This document shows positions 1 to 9,306 of a stretch of DNA of 64,000 nt, one piece after another (position 1 is the stretch's first letter; every line of letters starts with the position of its first letter). The DNA is from NORP240 sp038134485 (GTDB lineage: Bacteria; Pseudomonadota; Gammaproteobacteria; Pseudomonadales; Pseudohongiellaceae). The DNA lies in assembly GCA_038134485.1 (NCBI GenBank), contig JAYPVG010000006.1, positions 50,492 to 114,491 of the forward strand. The letters run 5' to 3'. The notes below the pieces were generated by a model. It was not told where the DNA came from, searched no databases, and saw only the letters and a list, made by a program, of their open reading frames with translations. The translations under genes were made by a program, and so were the position numbers.

Positions 1-568
1 TGTGAGCACTGGCGGCGTTGGTAATCAGCGCAACATCTGGCTTTACCAGTCCTGTACTGTAGGCAATTTCCCCGGCGCTACTGGCACCCATTTCGATCAC
101 CCCAAATTCATGCTCGGCACATATCTCAAGTAATGTAAGAGGCACCCCTATCGAGTTATTGAGGTTCCCGCGGGTAACATGCGTCGGACCTACCTTTTCC
201 AGAATACTACCGGTCATTTCCTTTACCGTTGTCTTACCCTGGCTTCCAGTAATCGCTATCAGCCTGGCCCTGGCAGCCAATCGGTTCATCATGGCAATCT
301 GACCGAGCGCCGATGTGGTGTCTCCAATCAGTACCTGAGGAATACCAATCTCACTCAGCCTGCTCACTATCGCAGCGCAGGCACCTCTTGCAATTGCCTC
401 TCCGAGAAAATCATTGCCATCGAAGCGGTCGCCTTCGATTGCGAGAAAGAGATCGCCCGGACGCAGAGTCCTGGAGTCGATGGATAGCGCACTAAACTCG
501 AGATCTTTCCCATGCAGTTGGCCACCCAACCGATCAGCGACGCTGCGCAATCCCATGGCGTGGATCAC
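1..568 (-). CDS. murF: MurF, UDP-MurNAc-tripeptide--D-Ala-D-Ala ligase (N-terminal part, runs off the window)
   Basis: Only about the first 189 residues lie in the window; the rest is beyond base 1. MurF adds D-Ala-D-Ala to the UDP-MurNAc tripeptide, the last cytoplasmic step of the stem peptide. The reading frame shows the substrate-domain motif SIDSRTLRPGDLF, the ATP loop GSQGKTTVKE, and GNLNNSIGVP and EMGAS further on, all typical of Mur ligases. The first possible start is a GTG at 568, which shares one base with the murE stop. An in-frame ATG at 556 is the alternative. It directly follows murE, as in most dcw clusters, and is probably translationally coupled to it. Confidence 0.93.
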   Translation of the reverse strand, partial: MIHAMGLRSVADRLGGQLHGKDLEFSALSIDSRTLRPGDLFLAIEGDRFDGNDFLGEAIARGACAAIVSRLSEIGIPQVLIGDTTSALGQIAMMNRLAARARLIAITGSQGKTTVKEMTGSILEKVGPTHVTRGNLNNSIGVPLTLLEICAEHEFGVIEMGASSAGEIAYSTGLVKPDVALITNAASAH

Positions 569-2127
569 TATTCTTTGTCCTTATCTCGATTCGAGTCACA
601 CCGCTTCTGCAATTCCAGCCTTACCTGATTGGCATCGCTGAAGACGGTTCTACGACCACCGATATCCTGATAATTTTCATGTCCTTTGCCTGCTACGAGC
701 ACAATATCTTCAGGTCCGGCGCTTTCGATAGCGAACCGTATTGCCCGAGCTCGATCTCTAATCACACTGACATTCGAGGATTCTTCAATGCCGGAGAGAA
801 TGTGTTTGACTATCTCCTCACCGCTTTCTTTTCGGGGATTGTCATCTGTAATTATCAATTTGTTGGCGTAAGCCTGAGCAATTTCCCCCATCAAGGGACG
901 CTTGCCCCGGTCCCGATTGCCGCCGCAACCGAACACGCACCAGACCTTACCGTCAAAGTGATCCCTGATCGCGGTAAGAGCGCTTTTGAGCCCGTCTGGT
1001 GTGTGGGCATAGTCGACTATGCACGTTAATTCATCGCTGCTGCCGATGATCTCCATGCGCCCAACCACGGGTTTCAGATTTGAAATACGCGCGAACAAAT
1101 TTTTTATATCAACCGTTCCTGATTTCTCAAAAAAGCTTATGAGAGTCGTCAGTGCGGCCAGCACATTACTTATGTTGAAATAACCAAACAGCGGACAACT
1201 GATTGACCCTTTTCCATATGGAGTGACTATTTCGGCAGTGAATCCATGTCGGTCGAGTTGAATGCTTTTAGCATAAACCGTCGCGGTATGATTGCTCAGG
1301 CTATAAGTGAAAACCTTCACTTCCCTCGAAAGGACATCCATCATATACAGCCCATAGCTGTCATCAATATTTATTATTGCCGAACGCAGATCAGAGCTAA
1401 GGAAAAGTTTACGCTTGTTGTCAGCATAATTTTCCATACTGTCGTGGTAATCAAGGTGGTCACGGGACAGATTGGTAAAAATGGCAGTATCGAATCTCAC
1501 CGCTTCAACACGATGCTGGTGAAGACCCACCGAGGACACTTCCATCACAACGCTTTGCATTCCACCCTTTTGCATTTCTGCAAGGGCTTTCTGGGTAACC
1601 ACAGCATCAGGGGTTGTATGCTGTGATTCTTTTAAATCATTGTATCTTCCGATACCGAGTGTGCCGATCAGTCCAGTCGGCTTGCCGGTGGCCTCCAGTA
1701 TCTGGGCAATAAAGTGGCTGCAACTGGTTTTTCCATTGGTCCCGGTGATACCAATAACCGACATAGTTTCACTGGATTTTCCATAGAAGCGGCCTGCCAC
1801 TTCGCTGATCTTGCTGGCCAAATTGTCGACCGCAATGATCGGCACACCTCCACGAATTTCGATGCCCTGCCATTTACCGCCGGATTCCGCCAGTACCGCG
1901 ACCACTCCGGACCCAATTGCCTCGTCTATATACTCTCGGGCATCGTGATTAAGACCAAAGCAGGCGATGAATAGATCGCCTGACCGCAATAGCCGGCTAT
2001 CCATGTTGACTCCGGTTACTCGCCTGTCCAACAAGGGTCTATGAGATTCTGGCAATTCCACCAGTCCATCAATCAGATCGGTCAGGAGTCGACTGTTAGG
2101 TACTTCTTCAGCAGTATTAGAAACCAT
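568..2127 (-). CDS. murE: MurE, UDP-MurNAc-L-Ala-D-Glu--meso-diaminopimelate ligase
   Basis: A 519-residue cytoplasmic ligase that adds the third residue of the peptidoglycan stem peptide. The ATP-binding loop GTNGKTS is at residues 129-135. The DNPR motif at 429-432 marks enzymes that use meso-diaminopimelate instead of lysine, so the wall should be the usual Gram-negative type. The three Mur-ligase domains are all present and the length is normal for the family (about 490-520). It sits three bases after ftsI and overlaps the murF start, so it belongs to the mraZ-rsmH-ftsL-ftsI-murE-murF operon. Confidence 0.97.
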   Translation of the reverse strand: MVSNTAEEVPNSRLLTDLIDGLVELPESHRPLLDRRVTGVNMDSRLLRSGDLFIACFGLNHDAREYIDEAIGSGVVAVLAESGGKWQGIEIRGGVPIIAVDNLASKISEVAGRFYGKSSETMSVIGITGTNGKTSCSHFIAQILEATGKPTGLIGTLGIGRYNDLKESQHTTPDAVVTQKALAEMQKGGMQSVVMEVSSVGLHQHRVEAVRFDTAIFTNLSRDHLDYHDSMENYADNKRKLFLSSDLRSAIINIDDSYGLYMMDVLSREVKVFTYSLSNHTATVYAKSIQLDRHGFTAEIVTPYGKGSISCPLFGYFNISNVLAALTTLISFFEKSGTVDIKNLFARISNLKPVVGRMEIIGSSDELTCIVDYAHTPDGLKSALTAIRDHFDGKVWCVFGCGGNRDRGKRPLMGEIAQAYANKLIITDDNPRKESGEEIVKHILSGIEESSNVSVIRDRARAIRFAIESAGPEDIVLVAGKGHENYQDIGGRRTVFSDANQVRLELQKRCDSNRDKDKE

Positions 2128-2130
2128 AAA

Positions 2131-3858
2131 TCAGGTTGGACCTCTATGAGTCTCTCCTTCAGCGGCAAAATTATCCGGCGGCACATTGAGTAAGCGCATG
2201 GCGCCAGACACGATTCGTGAGAAAACCGGCGCAGCGACCTGACCACCGTAGTGTTCCTCGCCTTTGGGTTCGTTAACTACCACCACCACGACAATTTCCG
2301 GCCTGGTAGCCGGGGCCATGCCAACGAATAGCGAATTGTGATTGTCTTCTTGATAGCCGTGTTCACTGAAGACTCTCGCTGTTCCAGTTTTGCCGGCGAC
2401 GGAATAGAAAGGAACTCTCGCGTCACCAGCATTGCCTCCTCTGGCGGGGTCAACGACCGTTTCCAGCATCGCTCTCACCTGCCGTGCGATAGTCGGACTG
2501 AGCACCTGGTCTCTCGGCAGAGCAGCAACTTCATCTGCATTGAGCTTGATTAGAGAGATAGGCTTACGAATCCCATCGTCAGCCAGAACGGAGTAGGCTT
2601 CCGCCAGCTGCAGGGCGGTGGAATTCAGACCGTAACCAAACGAAAGTGTAGCAGTTTCAATTCGGCTCCAGCCGTTTCTAATCGGTGGCAGAACGCCTCC
2701 TCGTTCGCCGGGAAAACCACTGCCGGTAGTTTCACCGAATCCCACCCGCGACAACATGTCTCTTAAGTAATCTGGTCCTAACTGCAATGCGATCTTGGCG
2801 GATCCGACATTACTCGATTTCGTTATAATTTTTTCCAGTGACAGGACTCCGTAATTCAGACTGTCTCGCACCTCATATCCGCTTACCATCATCCAGCCAC
2901 CGGTATCAATTTCGGTACCGCGCTCATAAAGTCCGCTCTCAAGGGCAGCTGCGATGGTAAACGCCTTGACTGTTGATCCGGGCTCAAAGACGTCGGTCAT
3001 TGCTCTATTGCGTAGTGCGTCAAAATCCCCAATATTGGCCCTGTTGTTGGGGTTGTAGGACGGCTGATTTACTACCGCGAGTACCTCGCCAGTCTGCACA
3101 TCCAGAACCACCGCAGTTGCAGATCTGGCTCTTCTTTTGACGAACTCCTCTTTAAGCTCCCGATATGCCAGATTCTGAATTCTGGCATCAATACTCAACT
3201 GCAGGTTTTTGCCCGGAGCTGCGGTTTCGAGAATCGCCAATTCTTCTATGATGTTTTCTCGTCGATCTTTCATGACGCGTCGTTGGCCTGGTTTACCGCT
3301 GAGCCAGCCGTTGTAAGCCAGTTCGAGACCTTCCTGTCCCCGATCGTCAATATTGGTGAAACCAATCAAATGAGCGGTTGCCTCACCCTGAGGGTAAAAG
3401 CGCTGGTATTCCTGCTGCGCATTGACACCCGGGATATTCAGGGACAGCACAGTATCGGCTTCATCGGGAGAGACGCGTCGTTTCACATACATAAACCCCC
3501 GAGAGGCATTGGCGCCGACATTGTTGGCCAGCACCTGGGGGTTCAAGTCCATAAACTCAGCAAGTCTGTTAATAGATTCGGGATCGCTGATTATCTGGCG
3601 AGGATCCAGCGATATTGATTTGACTGGCGTGCTAACTGCAAGAGGCTCACCATTACGATCGGTAATTATCCCACGATGCGCAACGATAGGTTCTGAACGA
3701 ATCGTTCTTGCATCACCCTGGTACTGCAAAAAATCCCGCTCGATGATATGAAGGGTGCCTACCTTCCAGCCAATTACTCCTAAACAAAGTGTCAAGGTAA
3801 AATGGACTAAATAAAGCCGCCAGGCCGCAACGCCCCTTTTATTCTCTCGCTTGCTCAT
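2131..3858 (-). CDS. ftsI: FtsI, septal peptidoglycan transpeptidase (PBP3)
   Basis: A 575-residue class B penicillin-binding protein that crosslinks septal peptidoglycan in the periplasm. It has a short basic cytoplasmic tail and one membrane helix at about residues 13-37. Next come a non-catalytic dimerisation domain and a transpeptidase domain with the three expected motifs: STVK with the catalytic Ser295, SSN at 348-350 and KTG at 490-492. The gene overlaps ftsL by 20 bases, which suggests translational coupling. FtsI works with FtsW (not in the window) and the FtsQLB complex. Confidence 0.97.
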   Translation of the reverse strand: MSKRENKRGVAAWRLYLVHFTLTLCLGVIGWKVGTLHIIERDFLQYQGDARTIRSEPIVAHRGIITDRNGEPLAVSTPVKSISLDPRQIISDPESINRLAEFMDLNPQVLANNVGANASRGFMYVKRRVSPDEADTVLSLNIPGVNAQQEYQRFYPQGEATAHLIGFTNIDDRGQEGLELAYNGWLSGKPGQRRVMKDRRENIIEELAILETAAPGKNLQLSIDARIQNLAYRELKEEFVKRRARSATAVVLDVQTGEVLAVVNQPSYNPNNRANIGDFDALRNRAMTDVFEPGSTVKAFTIAAALESGLYERGTEIDTGGWMMVSGYEVRDSLNYGVLSLEKIITKSSNVGSAKIALQLGPDYLRDMLSRVGFGETTGSGFPGERGGVLPPIRNGWSRIETATLSFGYGLNSTALQLAEAYSVLADDGIRKPISLIKLNADEVAALPRDQVLSPTIARQVRAMLETVVDPARGGNAGDARVPFYSVAGKTGTARVFSEHGYQEDNHNSLFVGMAPATRPEIVVVVVVNEPKGEEHYGGQVAAPVFSRIVSGAMRLLNVPPDNFAAEGETHRGPT

Positions 3859-4201
3859 TGGCCACCATCACGATGTTTTCAATATCAGGAATTTGCATAC
3901 TTAACAGTTCTTTTGCTTTCTGTTCTACGCGACCACCAAGGCCCAATGTGCTCTGCTCTATCAGCAACTGTCCCCATTCCACATCAATTTCATTGGCCCG
4001 ATCACGCTGTACCTGCAATTCATTGAACAATGCCCGATCTCGATGGGTGAGGTACACCACCGTTATCCCGGATGCCAGAACTAATCCCAGAAGAATAAAC
4101 ATCTGCAGTGTCGCGCCTCGCCCCAGACCCAGCCACGTCAGGACGGAGACCGGTTGCCGAGAGGCGCTGAATCCGCGATTGTTTCTGCCGGCTGCACTCA
4201 T
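3839..4201 (-). CDS. ftsL: FtsL, cell division protein
   Basis: A 120-residue bitopic inner-membrane protein. The N-terminal cytoplasmic segment is about 35 residues and rich in basic and polar residues. A single membrane helix follows at about 36-55, then a periplasmic coiled coil (roughly 57-100) containing the heptad-like run around DRANEIDVEWGQLL. FtsL forms the FtsQLB complex that activates FtsWI. The sequence of this family is poorly conserved, so the call rests on size, topology, the WGQL motif and its position between rsmH and ftsI. Confidence 0.93.
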   Translation of the reverse strand: MSAAGRNNRGFSASRQPVSVLTWLGLGRGATLQMFILLGLVLASGITVVYLTHRDRALFNELQVQRDRANEIDVEWGQLLIEQSTLGLGGRVEQKAKELLSMQIPDIENIVMVANEQARE

Positions 4202-4222
4202 TTTCCAGACCCCTCTCCGCTC

Positions 4223-5158
4223 TCAGGCAATACGCTGAGCGACGCGCATGATTGCACTTCTTGACCTGGGATTAGCCTCAATCTCACCCGTGTCCGGTCG
4301 AACCGCTTTACCCACACTTTTCATTTTTGGCTGCAATTGACTGTATGTGATCGGCAAATCCCTCGGAAAGCTATCCCCTTTTGTCTGCAAGGATATGAAA
4401 TTCTTAACTATTTTATCTTCGAGCGAATGAAAGCTGATTACTACCAGGCGACCCCCGATACGGAGCACTCGCAATGACTGCTCGAGTGCCTGTCTGAGGG
4501 CTTCCAATTCTTCGTTGATGAAAATCCGAATTCCCTGAAACGCCCTTGTCGCCGGATGCTTGTCTCGCTCCCACCGTGGGTGGGCGTGCCTGACAATATC
4601 CGCCAATCTGCCCGTTGAAGTAATCGGTCGCTCTTTTCTGGCGCTAACTATCGCTTTGGCTATACGTCGGGCATAACGCTCCTCACCGAAGCTCTTGAGG
4701 ACTTCGGCAATGTCGCTTTCCCTGGCAGAATTCAACCAATCTGCGGCACTGGTGCCAGAGGCCTGATCCATCCGCATATCCAGCGGTCCGTCATGCTGAA
4801 AGCTGAATCCCCGACTGGCATCATCGAGTTGGGGCGAAGAGACGCCTAGGTCGAGCAAAATCCCGCTTGTCTTGCCAGTCACTCCGCTGGCTTCCGCGAA
4901 GCGCTCAAGGTTTGCGAAACTTTCGTGTGCAATTGTGAAACGGGAATCTGCCAGGGCGAGTTGCCGTGCCTCACAAATCGCCGTCGGGTCACGATCCATC
5001 GAAAACAATCTGCCGCTTTCTGTAAGCCTCCCGAGAATCTGTCGCGAATGACCGCCTCGACCGAAGGTAGCATCAATATAGATGCCACTATCATCAATCA
5101 GCAGTGAATCCACGGCCTGTTCAAGGAGTACGCTTTTATGCACCAATCCTTCACTCAT
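4223..5158 (-). CDS. rsmH: RsmH (MraW), 16S rRNA m4C1402 methyltransferase
   Basis: A 311-residue S-adenosylmethionine-dependent methyltransferase that N4-methylates C1402 in the decoding centre of 16S rRNA. Visible family motifs are HKSVLLEQAVD at the start, the SAM-binding DATFGRGGHS, LLDLGVSSPQLDD, and the C-terminal RSRSAIMRVAQR. Length is typical (about 310). It lies 12 bases after mraZ and 21 bases before ftsL in the dcw operon. Confidence 0.97.
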   Translation of the reverse strand: MSEGLVHKSVLLEQAVDSLLIDDSGIYIDATFGRGGHSRQILGRLTESGRLFSMDRDPTAICEARQLALADSRFTIAHESFANLERFAEASGVTGKTSGILLDLGVSSPQLDDASRGFSFQHDGPLDMRMDQASGTSAADWLNSARESDIAEVLKSFGEERYARRIAKAIVSARKERPITSTGRLADIVRHAHPRWERDKHPATRAFQGIRIFINEELEALRQALEQSLRVLRIGGRLVVISFHSLEDKIVKNFISLQTKGDSFPRDLPITYSQLQPKMKSVGKAVRPDTGEIEANPRSRSAIMRVAQRIA

Positions 5159-5170
5159 AGTGCCATTCTT

Positions 5171-5626
5171 CTATAGCGACAGAGACTGAAGATCTTCGGG
5201 AAGTTCGCTGTCATTGTCGGATTCTGCGAGCCACTGCTCTCGCTGACTGGTCCAGCTATCCAGATCCCAGAGCTCCAATTTCTTGCCCTGGCCGATCAAG
5301 GCAACATGCTTTTGCAGTCCGGCATAATCGCGCAGCGCCTGAGGCAAGAGTATTCGGCCGCTGTTATCTAGCTCGAGGTCGGTAGCATGGCCGATCAACA
5401 GGCGCTGCACACGTCGGGATGTAGGATTGAAGCTGGGAAGGGACTCGATTTTGCGCTGGATCTCTTCCCATTCATGAACGGGATATAACAGCAAACACCG
5501 GGCGCTAGTGTCGATTGTCGCCACCAGGTGACCGCCGCACTGACTCTGCAGTTGATCCCGATACCGCGCTGGCATAGCCATCCGGCCCTTGGCATCAAGG
5601 TTAATGGTATTTACACCTCGAAACAC
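5171..5626 (-). CDS. mraZ: MraZ, transcriptional regulator of the division/cell-wall operon
   Basis: A 151-residue AbrB-fold protein with two SpoVT/AbrB-like half-domains. The start MFRGVNTINLDAKGRMAMPARYR and the internal DNSGRILLPQALR are the paired DNA-binding segments typical of the family. MraZ forms a ring that binds TGGG direct repeats ahead of its own gene and represses the operon. Matching repeats lie at 5675-5720 in the leader. It is the first gene of the cluster running to murF. Confidence 0.97.
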   Translation of the reverse strand: MFRGVNTINLDAKGRMAMPARYRDQLQSQCGGHLVATIDTSARCLLLYPVHEWEEIQRKIESLPSFNPTSRRVQRLLIGHATDLELDNSGRILLPQALRDYAGLQKHVALIGQGKKLELWDLDSWTSQREQWLAESDNDSELPEDLQSLSL

Positions 5627-5674
5627 AGCTTTCCCCGCAGTCGTTTTTGCTGATTTTACTGGCGGGATTTATTT

Positions 5675-5720
5675 ACCCACCAGCATCCCACTGGAGTGCA
5701 AATTTTCCCACTTTTTCCCA
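5675..5720 (-). promoter_or_regulatory. Candidate MraZ operator: four phased TGGG boxes
   Basis: Read on the minus strand, the leader contains TGGGA ending at 5716, TGGGA ending at 5706, TGGGA ending at 5686 and TGGGT ending at 5675. Start-to-start spacings are 10, 20 and 11 bases, so all four boxes face the same side of the helix. This fits the TGGGN repeats with 5-base spacers described for MraZ. The boxes begin just downstream of the predicted -10 element, where bound MraZ would block initiation or clearance. Sites are seen directly; MraZ binding is inferred. Confidence 0.75.
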
Positions 5721-5729
5721 CTTTGAGAC

Positions 5730-5758
5730 ACTATAGGAGCAGCCTCGCCCAAGTGCAA
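5730..5758 (-). promoter_or_regulatory. Predicted sigma70 promoter of the mraZ operon
   Basis: On the minus strand, TTGCAC (5753-5758) and TATAGT (5730-5735) are separated by exactly 17 bases. Transcription would begin near 5723, giving a leader of about 97 bases that contains the four TGGG boxes. The rest of the gap up to rnpB (5759-5928) shows no gene I can support. Confidence 0.7.
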
Positions 5759-5928
5759 GCATTATTTTAAGGTTCACTAAAGAATTGGCCGGTTGCCGAC
5801 GATATAGTGCTGAATGGCCTGGGATAATACTCTTGGAGTGCTTGATCTCGACCCATGACGGCCAAGGGGAGCAGATAGCAAACATTCCCGACGCAACTGA
5901 GCTGCAGTCGGCAATGGGCAGAAAAACT

Positions 5929-6287
5929 GAGTCAGCCTGTAAGCCGGGTTCTGTCGTGGACAGTTATTCATCTAAAGTCTGCGTCGCCACAGACCTCTAG
6001 CAGCCTACCCGAATCCAGTGCGAGCCACACCATGGGATTCCTATTTGGCCTTGCTCCGGGTGGGGTTTACCTAGCCGCGAACTGTTGCCAGTCGCGCGGT
6101 GCGCTCTTACCGCACCATTTCACCCTTACCCATTACCTTTCTCAAGGAAACGGGCGGTATACTTTCTGTTGCACTTTCCGTGGGTTCACACCCCCCAGGC
6201 GTTACCTGGCACCCTGCTCTGCGGAGCCCGGACTTTCCTCTCCCCGTGCCCTGGCAGGGCGACAGACAGCAACTGTCCAGCTGACTC
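5929..6287 (-). ncRNA. rnpB: RNase P RNA, bacterial type A
   Basis: The catalytic RNA of RNase P, which removes tRNA 5' leaders with the RnpA protein. The minus strand shows the universal cores in order: GAGGAAAGTCCGGGCTCC, CAGGGTGCCAGGTAACGCC, GGGTGAAANGGTGCGGTAAGAG, CCCGGAGCAAGGCCAAATAG, GGGTAGGCTGCT and CGACAGAACCCGGCTTA. The ends GAGTCAGC (5') and GCTGACTC (3') pair to form helix P1, which fixes the limits. A short T-run follows at the 3' end. Length, about 359 bases, is normal. It lies between mraZ and rsmI. Confidence 0.97.
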
Positions 6288-6293
6288 AGGCCC

Positions 6294-6322
6294 AGTGTAT
6301 TGCAGTTGCAGGGGGTTCTCAA
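6294..6322 (-). promoter_or_regulatory. Predicted sigma70 promoter of rnpB
   Basis: On the minus strand, TTGAGA (6317-6322) is followed after exactly 17 bases by TACACT (6294-6299). Seven bases further is 6287, the first base of the P1 helix of RNase P RNA. Spacing and predicted start agree with an independent promoter between rsmI and rnpB. Confidence 0.7.
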
Positions 6323-6351
6323 CCATGTCGGCACGCGGGTGCCAACCGAGT

Positions 6352-7212
6352 CTATAAGGAGTCGCCTCGCAAGGCGGCTCGGTAAAGCGCATTCCTGGGT
6401 GCTCCGCTAATTTGCGCAGCAATTTTTGCTGCCCGATTCAGAGGCATTTCATCGACGAGCAACTGCAATACACGAAGACCCTCCCGCAATCGGACCTCCT
6501 CATCACCCTTCTTGCTGGCACCGCCAAGAACCAGCACAAATTCTCCTTTCTGCTGCTGCGGATCACTTTTCAGCCTCGCCAGACAGTCAACGATACTTCC
6601 CAGGAAAGAGGTCTCAAATTTCTTAGTCAGTTCCCTGCCGATGAAAAGCGAGCGCTCCGGCCCCATCACCACCAACAAGTCCTGCAAACAATCGATTATT
6701 CGGTGTGGCGACTCATAGAAAATCACAGTACGCACCTCATCCTTAAGCAACTCCAGATGCGATCTTCTGGCCTGCTTTCGCGCTGGGAGAAATCCCTCAA
6801 ACACAAACCTGTCAGTTGGCAGTCCGGAGACGCACAGAGCAGCGATCAGAGCTGTTGGCCCTGGTATCGGTATCACGTCGATGTCTTTGCGCCGCGCAAG
6901 ATTTACAAGCTCATAGCCTGGGTCAGAGATGCCAGGTGTTCCAGCATCGGAAATCAATGCGACGGACTGACCCGCTTGAAGCACGTCGAGCAGAGATAGA
7001 AGCCGTTCCTTGTCGCTGAAATCGTGAAATGAAAGCAGCCGCGAAGTGACCCCGAAACTTCTCAATAGCTGCATACTGTGGCGAGTATCTTCCGCGGCCA
7101 CCAGATCAACTGACTTTAATACACCCACGGCCCGGCCGCTAATATCTTCCAGATTACCGATAGGGGTTGCGACAATGTACAGCGTTCCGGTGCAAGTTGT
7201 TGACTCTTCCAT
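6352..7212 (-). CDS. rsmI: RsmI, 16S rRNA 2'-O-methyltransferase for C1402
   Basis: A 286-residue tetrapyrrole-methylase-fold enzyme that 2'-O-methylates C1402, the same nucleotide that RsmH modifies at N4. Family signatures are the N-terminal LYIVATPIGNLEDIS, AAEDTRHS, the SAM-binding ISDAGTPGISDPG, PIPGPTALIAAL and FYESPHRI. Length is typical. It is divergent from lpoA across a 190-base gap, the same arrangement as yraL-yraM in E. coli. Confidence 0.97.
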   Translation of the reverse strand: MEESTTCTGTLYIVATPIGNLEDISGRAVGVLKSVDLVAAEDTRHSMQLLRSFGVTSRLLSFHDFSDKERLLSLLDVLQAGQSVALISDAGTPGISDPGYELVNLARRKDIDVIPIPGPTALIAALCVSGLPTDRFVFEGFLPARKQARRSHLELLKDEVRTVIFYESPHRIIDCLQDLLVVMGPERSLFIGRELTKKFETSFLGSIVDCLARLKSDPQQQKGEFVLVLGGASKKGDEEVRLREGLRVLQLLVDEMPLNRAAKIAAQISGAPRNALYRAALRGDSL

Positions 7213-7399
7213 GGCGGAATTTCGCGACTGTATCAGAGAGTGACGATTATTACTTATCTATGACAGGCTTGACACGGTATTTCGCCACGTGTGGCAAGAA
7301 TCATTTAATTTCGGGGCTTTGTTGCCGTTGATCCGCATCTGTATTAGTCTTTCTGGAGAATATCCCGATGCCGTAGGCATCGCAACTCCGTCTCTCGGC

Positions 7400-9253
7400 A
7401 TGATGTTTGTTCCCCAACACCTCGTTAGACTTCTCATTGGCAAACTTGTAATTTTTACAGTAGTTGTTGCCTGTGGAGTCACTACTGAACAATCTCCGAC
7501 AGACCGTCAAACGCCTGTCTCTCCTGACTCCGTCGAAGCAATGCTTGAGCTCGCAGCCCTCAGCGACGAGCCCGATGCTAGCCGGTATCTGATCACCGCC
7601 GGCGAGCGATTGGTAGAGCAAGCGCAGCTATCCCGAGCACGAGAAATTCTCCCTCAGGTAGCACCGACAGAATTACTGCCAACCGATCTTCGCGTGCGAC
7701 TGGCCGTTGTGCTGGCGGAACTTGCCTATATGTCGGACGATTCCGCCAGCGCTCTTGACTGGCTCAGGAGTGACCTGGCAACCGATGTGGATCAGCAATC
7801 ACCTGAATTACAGAGGCGGTTCCGGTTGGTCTTGGGGAGGGCAATGCTCGCTGGCCATTTGTACAGCGATGCTGCGGTTACCCTGATCAGACTCGGCACA
7901 ATCGGATCCGAACCCGATAGTCAGCAACTCCAAGACCTCATCTGGCAGGCGCTGCAGAACCTTTCCGTTCAACAATTGTCGCGACTTGCTGAGGGGGCAG
8001 ACTCCTATGAATTACGAGGCTGGGTAGAACTGGCACGAGCCATGCGCAGCAATCAGCACAGCATAGTCGCCCAGATAGACAGCATCAGTCGCTGGGAGAA
8101 TGTCTGGAATCGTCATAGTGCAGTGCAAGCGCTTCCATCGCAACTGCGCCGCCTTGATGAGGTCTGGAATCAGCGTCCGCGGCACGTGGCACTGATGTTG
8201 CCCTTGCAGGATCAAATCGGTCGCGCTGTCCAGGAAGGCTTTCTCTCGGCGTACTATCAGTCAATTGAGTCAAACACCGACGTACCGCTAATTAGCGTTT
8301 ACGATACAACCGGCCTCGCGGAAATTCAGGGGCTCTATGAGACAGCGGTGGAATCCGGGGCGGAACTTGTAGTCGGGCCGATAAATAAAGAATTGGTTCG
8401 ACAAATGGATAATCTTTCCGTCATGCCGGTGCCCACCCTCGCCCTAAACTACACTGATTTTGCTGATCGCAGTTCAGAATATTTTTATCAGTTCGGATTG
8501 GCTCCCGAAGATGAAATCCGCCTGGCTGCCAATCAGGCATGGATCGCTGGACATCGAAACGCGGCGATAGTAGCACCGGACAGCGTTGACTATGCCCGCC
8601 TCCAACAGGCATTTGAATCAGTCTGGGCAGATCTAGGGGGCAATGTGGTCTCAACAATTAGATTTGGCGAGGAAGGTGAGTATGCGGATGCTATCAAGCA
8701 GTTACTGGCAATAGATGCCAGCGAGCGCCGTGCTGCAAGACTCGAAGAATTGCTGCCGAGAGACAGTTTCGAATTTATTCCCAGTCGCAGGGGAGATATC
8801 GATTTCATTTTCCTCATGGCCAATCCCAGACAAGGCCGCCAAATCAACCCGACCTTAGCCTTCTATTTCGCCGGAGACATACCAGTGTACGCACTGTCAG
8901 CGATTTACGATGGCGCGAACAATCAGCTGTTAAATCAGGATCTCGACGGCATCGTCTTCACCGACACCCCTTGGGTCCTGGCCCGACAGGATCCCCTTAA
9001 AGAAGCGTTAAATTTCAATCTTCGCAACGCACAGGGACCCCTGCAGAGACTCCGGGCGCTAGGTGTTGACAGTTACAGAATTCATGCCCGCCTGGGTCAG
9101 TTGTCCAGTGGGGAACTTGTTAATTTCAATGGAGTAACCGGCGCCCTAACCATGAGCCAGAACGGCATTATTGAGCGCATTCCATTGGCCGCTGTATTTC
9201 GCGATGGATTCGCGGAGTTAATCGACCTTTCGGAAGAGTTCGTCCTGCAGTAG
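7400..9253 (+). CDS. lpoA: LpoA, outer-membrane lipoprotein activator of PBP1A
   Basis: A 617-residue lipoprotein. The ATG at 7400 is chosen because it places a lipoprotein signal at once: a hydrophobic stretch followed by VVAC with the lipidated Cys25. The N-terminal half is helical and TPR-like; the second half (from about RHVALMLPLQDQIG) is a periplasmic-binding-protein fold. LpoA reaches from the outer membrane to switch on the PBP1A transpeptidase. The gene heads the conserved lpoA-yraN-diaA-dolP series. The frame stays open upstream to 7289, but that extension would hide the signal peptide. Confidence 0.9.
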   Translation: MMFVPQHLVRLLIGKLVIFTVVVACGVTTEQSPTDRQTPVSPDSVEAMLELAALSDEPDASRYLITAGERLVEQAQLSRAREILPQVAPTELLPTDLRVRLAVVLAELAYMSDDSASALDWLRSDLATDVDQQSPELQRRFRLVLGRAMLAGHLYSDAAVTLIRLGTIGSEPDSQQLQDLIWQALQNLSVQQLSRLAEGADSYELRGWVELARAMRSNQHSIVAQIDSISRWENVWNRHSAVQALPSQLRRLDEVWNQRPRHVALMLPLQDQIGRAVQEGFLSAYYQSIESNTDVPLISVYDTTGLAEIQGLYETAVESGAELVVGPINKELVRQMDNLSVMPVPTLALNYTDFADRSSEYFYQFGLAPEDEIRLAANQAWIAGHRNAAIVAPDSVDYARLQQAFESVWADLGGNVVSTIRFGEEGEYADAIKQLLAIDASERRAARLEELLPRDSFEFIPSRRGDIDFIFLMANPRQGRQINPTLAFYFAGDIPVYALSAIYDGANNQLLNQDLDGIVFTDTPWVLARQDPLKEALNFNLRNAQGPLQRLRALGVDSYRIHARLGQLSSGELVNFNGVTGALTMSQNGIIERIPLAAVFRDGFAELIDLSEEFVLQ

Positions 9254-9306
9254 TTTCATGCTTCCTCGTTATCGAGATTCAACGCAGTAAGTTCATTGAG
9301 GAACTG

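Noticed and set aside
5929..6420. Several open frames of 60-117 codons on both strands
   Set aside because: They fall on the RNase P RNA gene, whose conserved cores and end pairing explain the sequence.
8187..8201. Perfect sigma-54 consensus TGGCAC-N5-TTGC inside lpoA
   Set aside because: It lies deep inside a coding region, no gene or RNA candidate begins just downstream, and no activator-type inverted repeat is nearby. A chance match is likelier.
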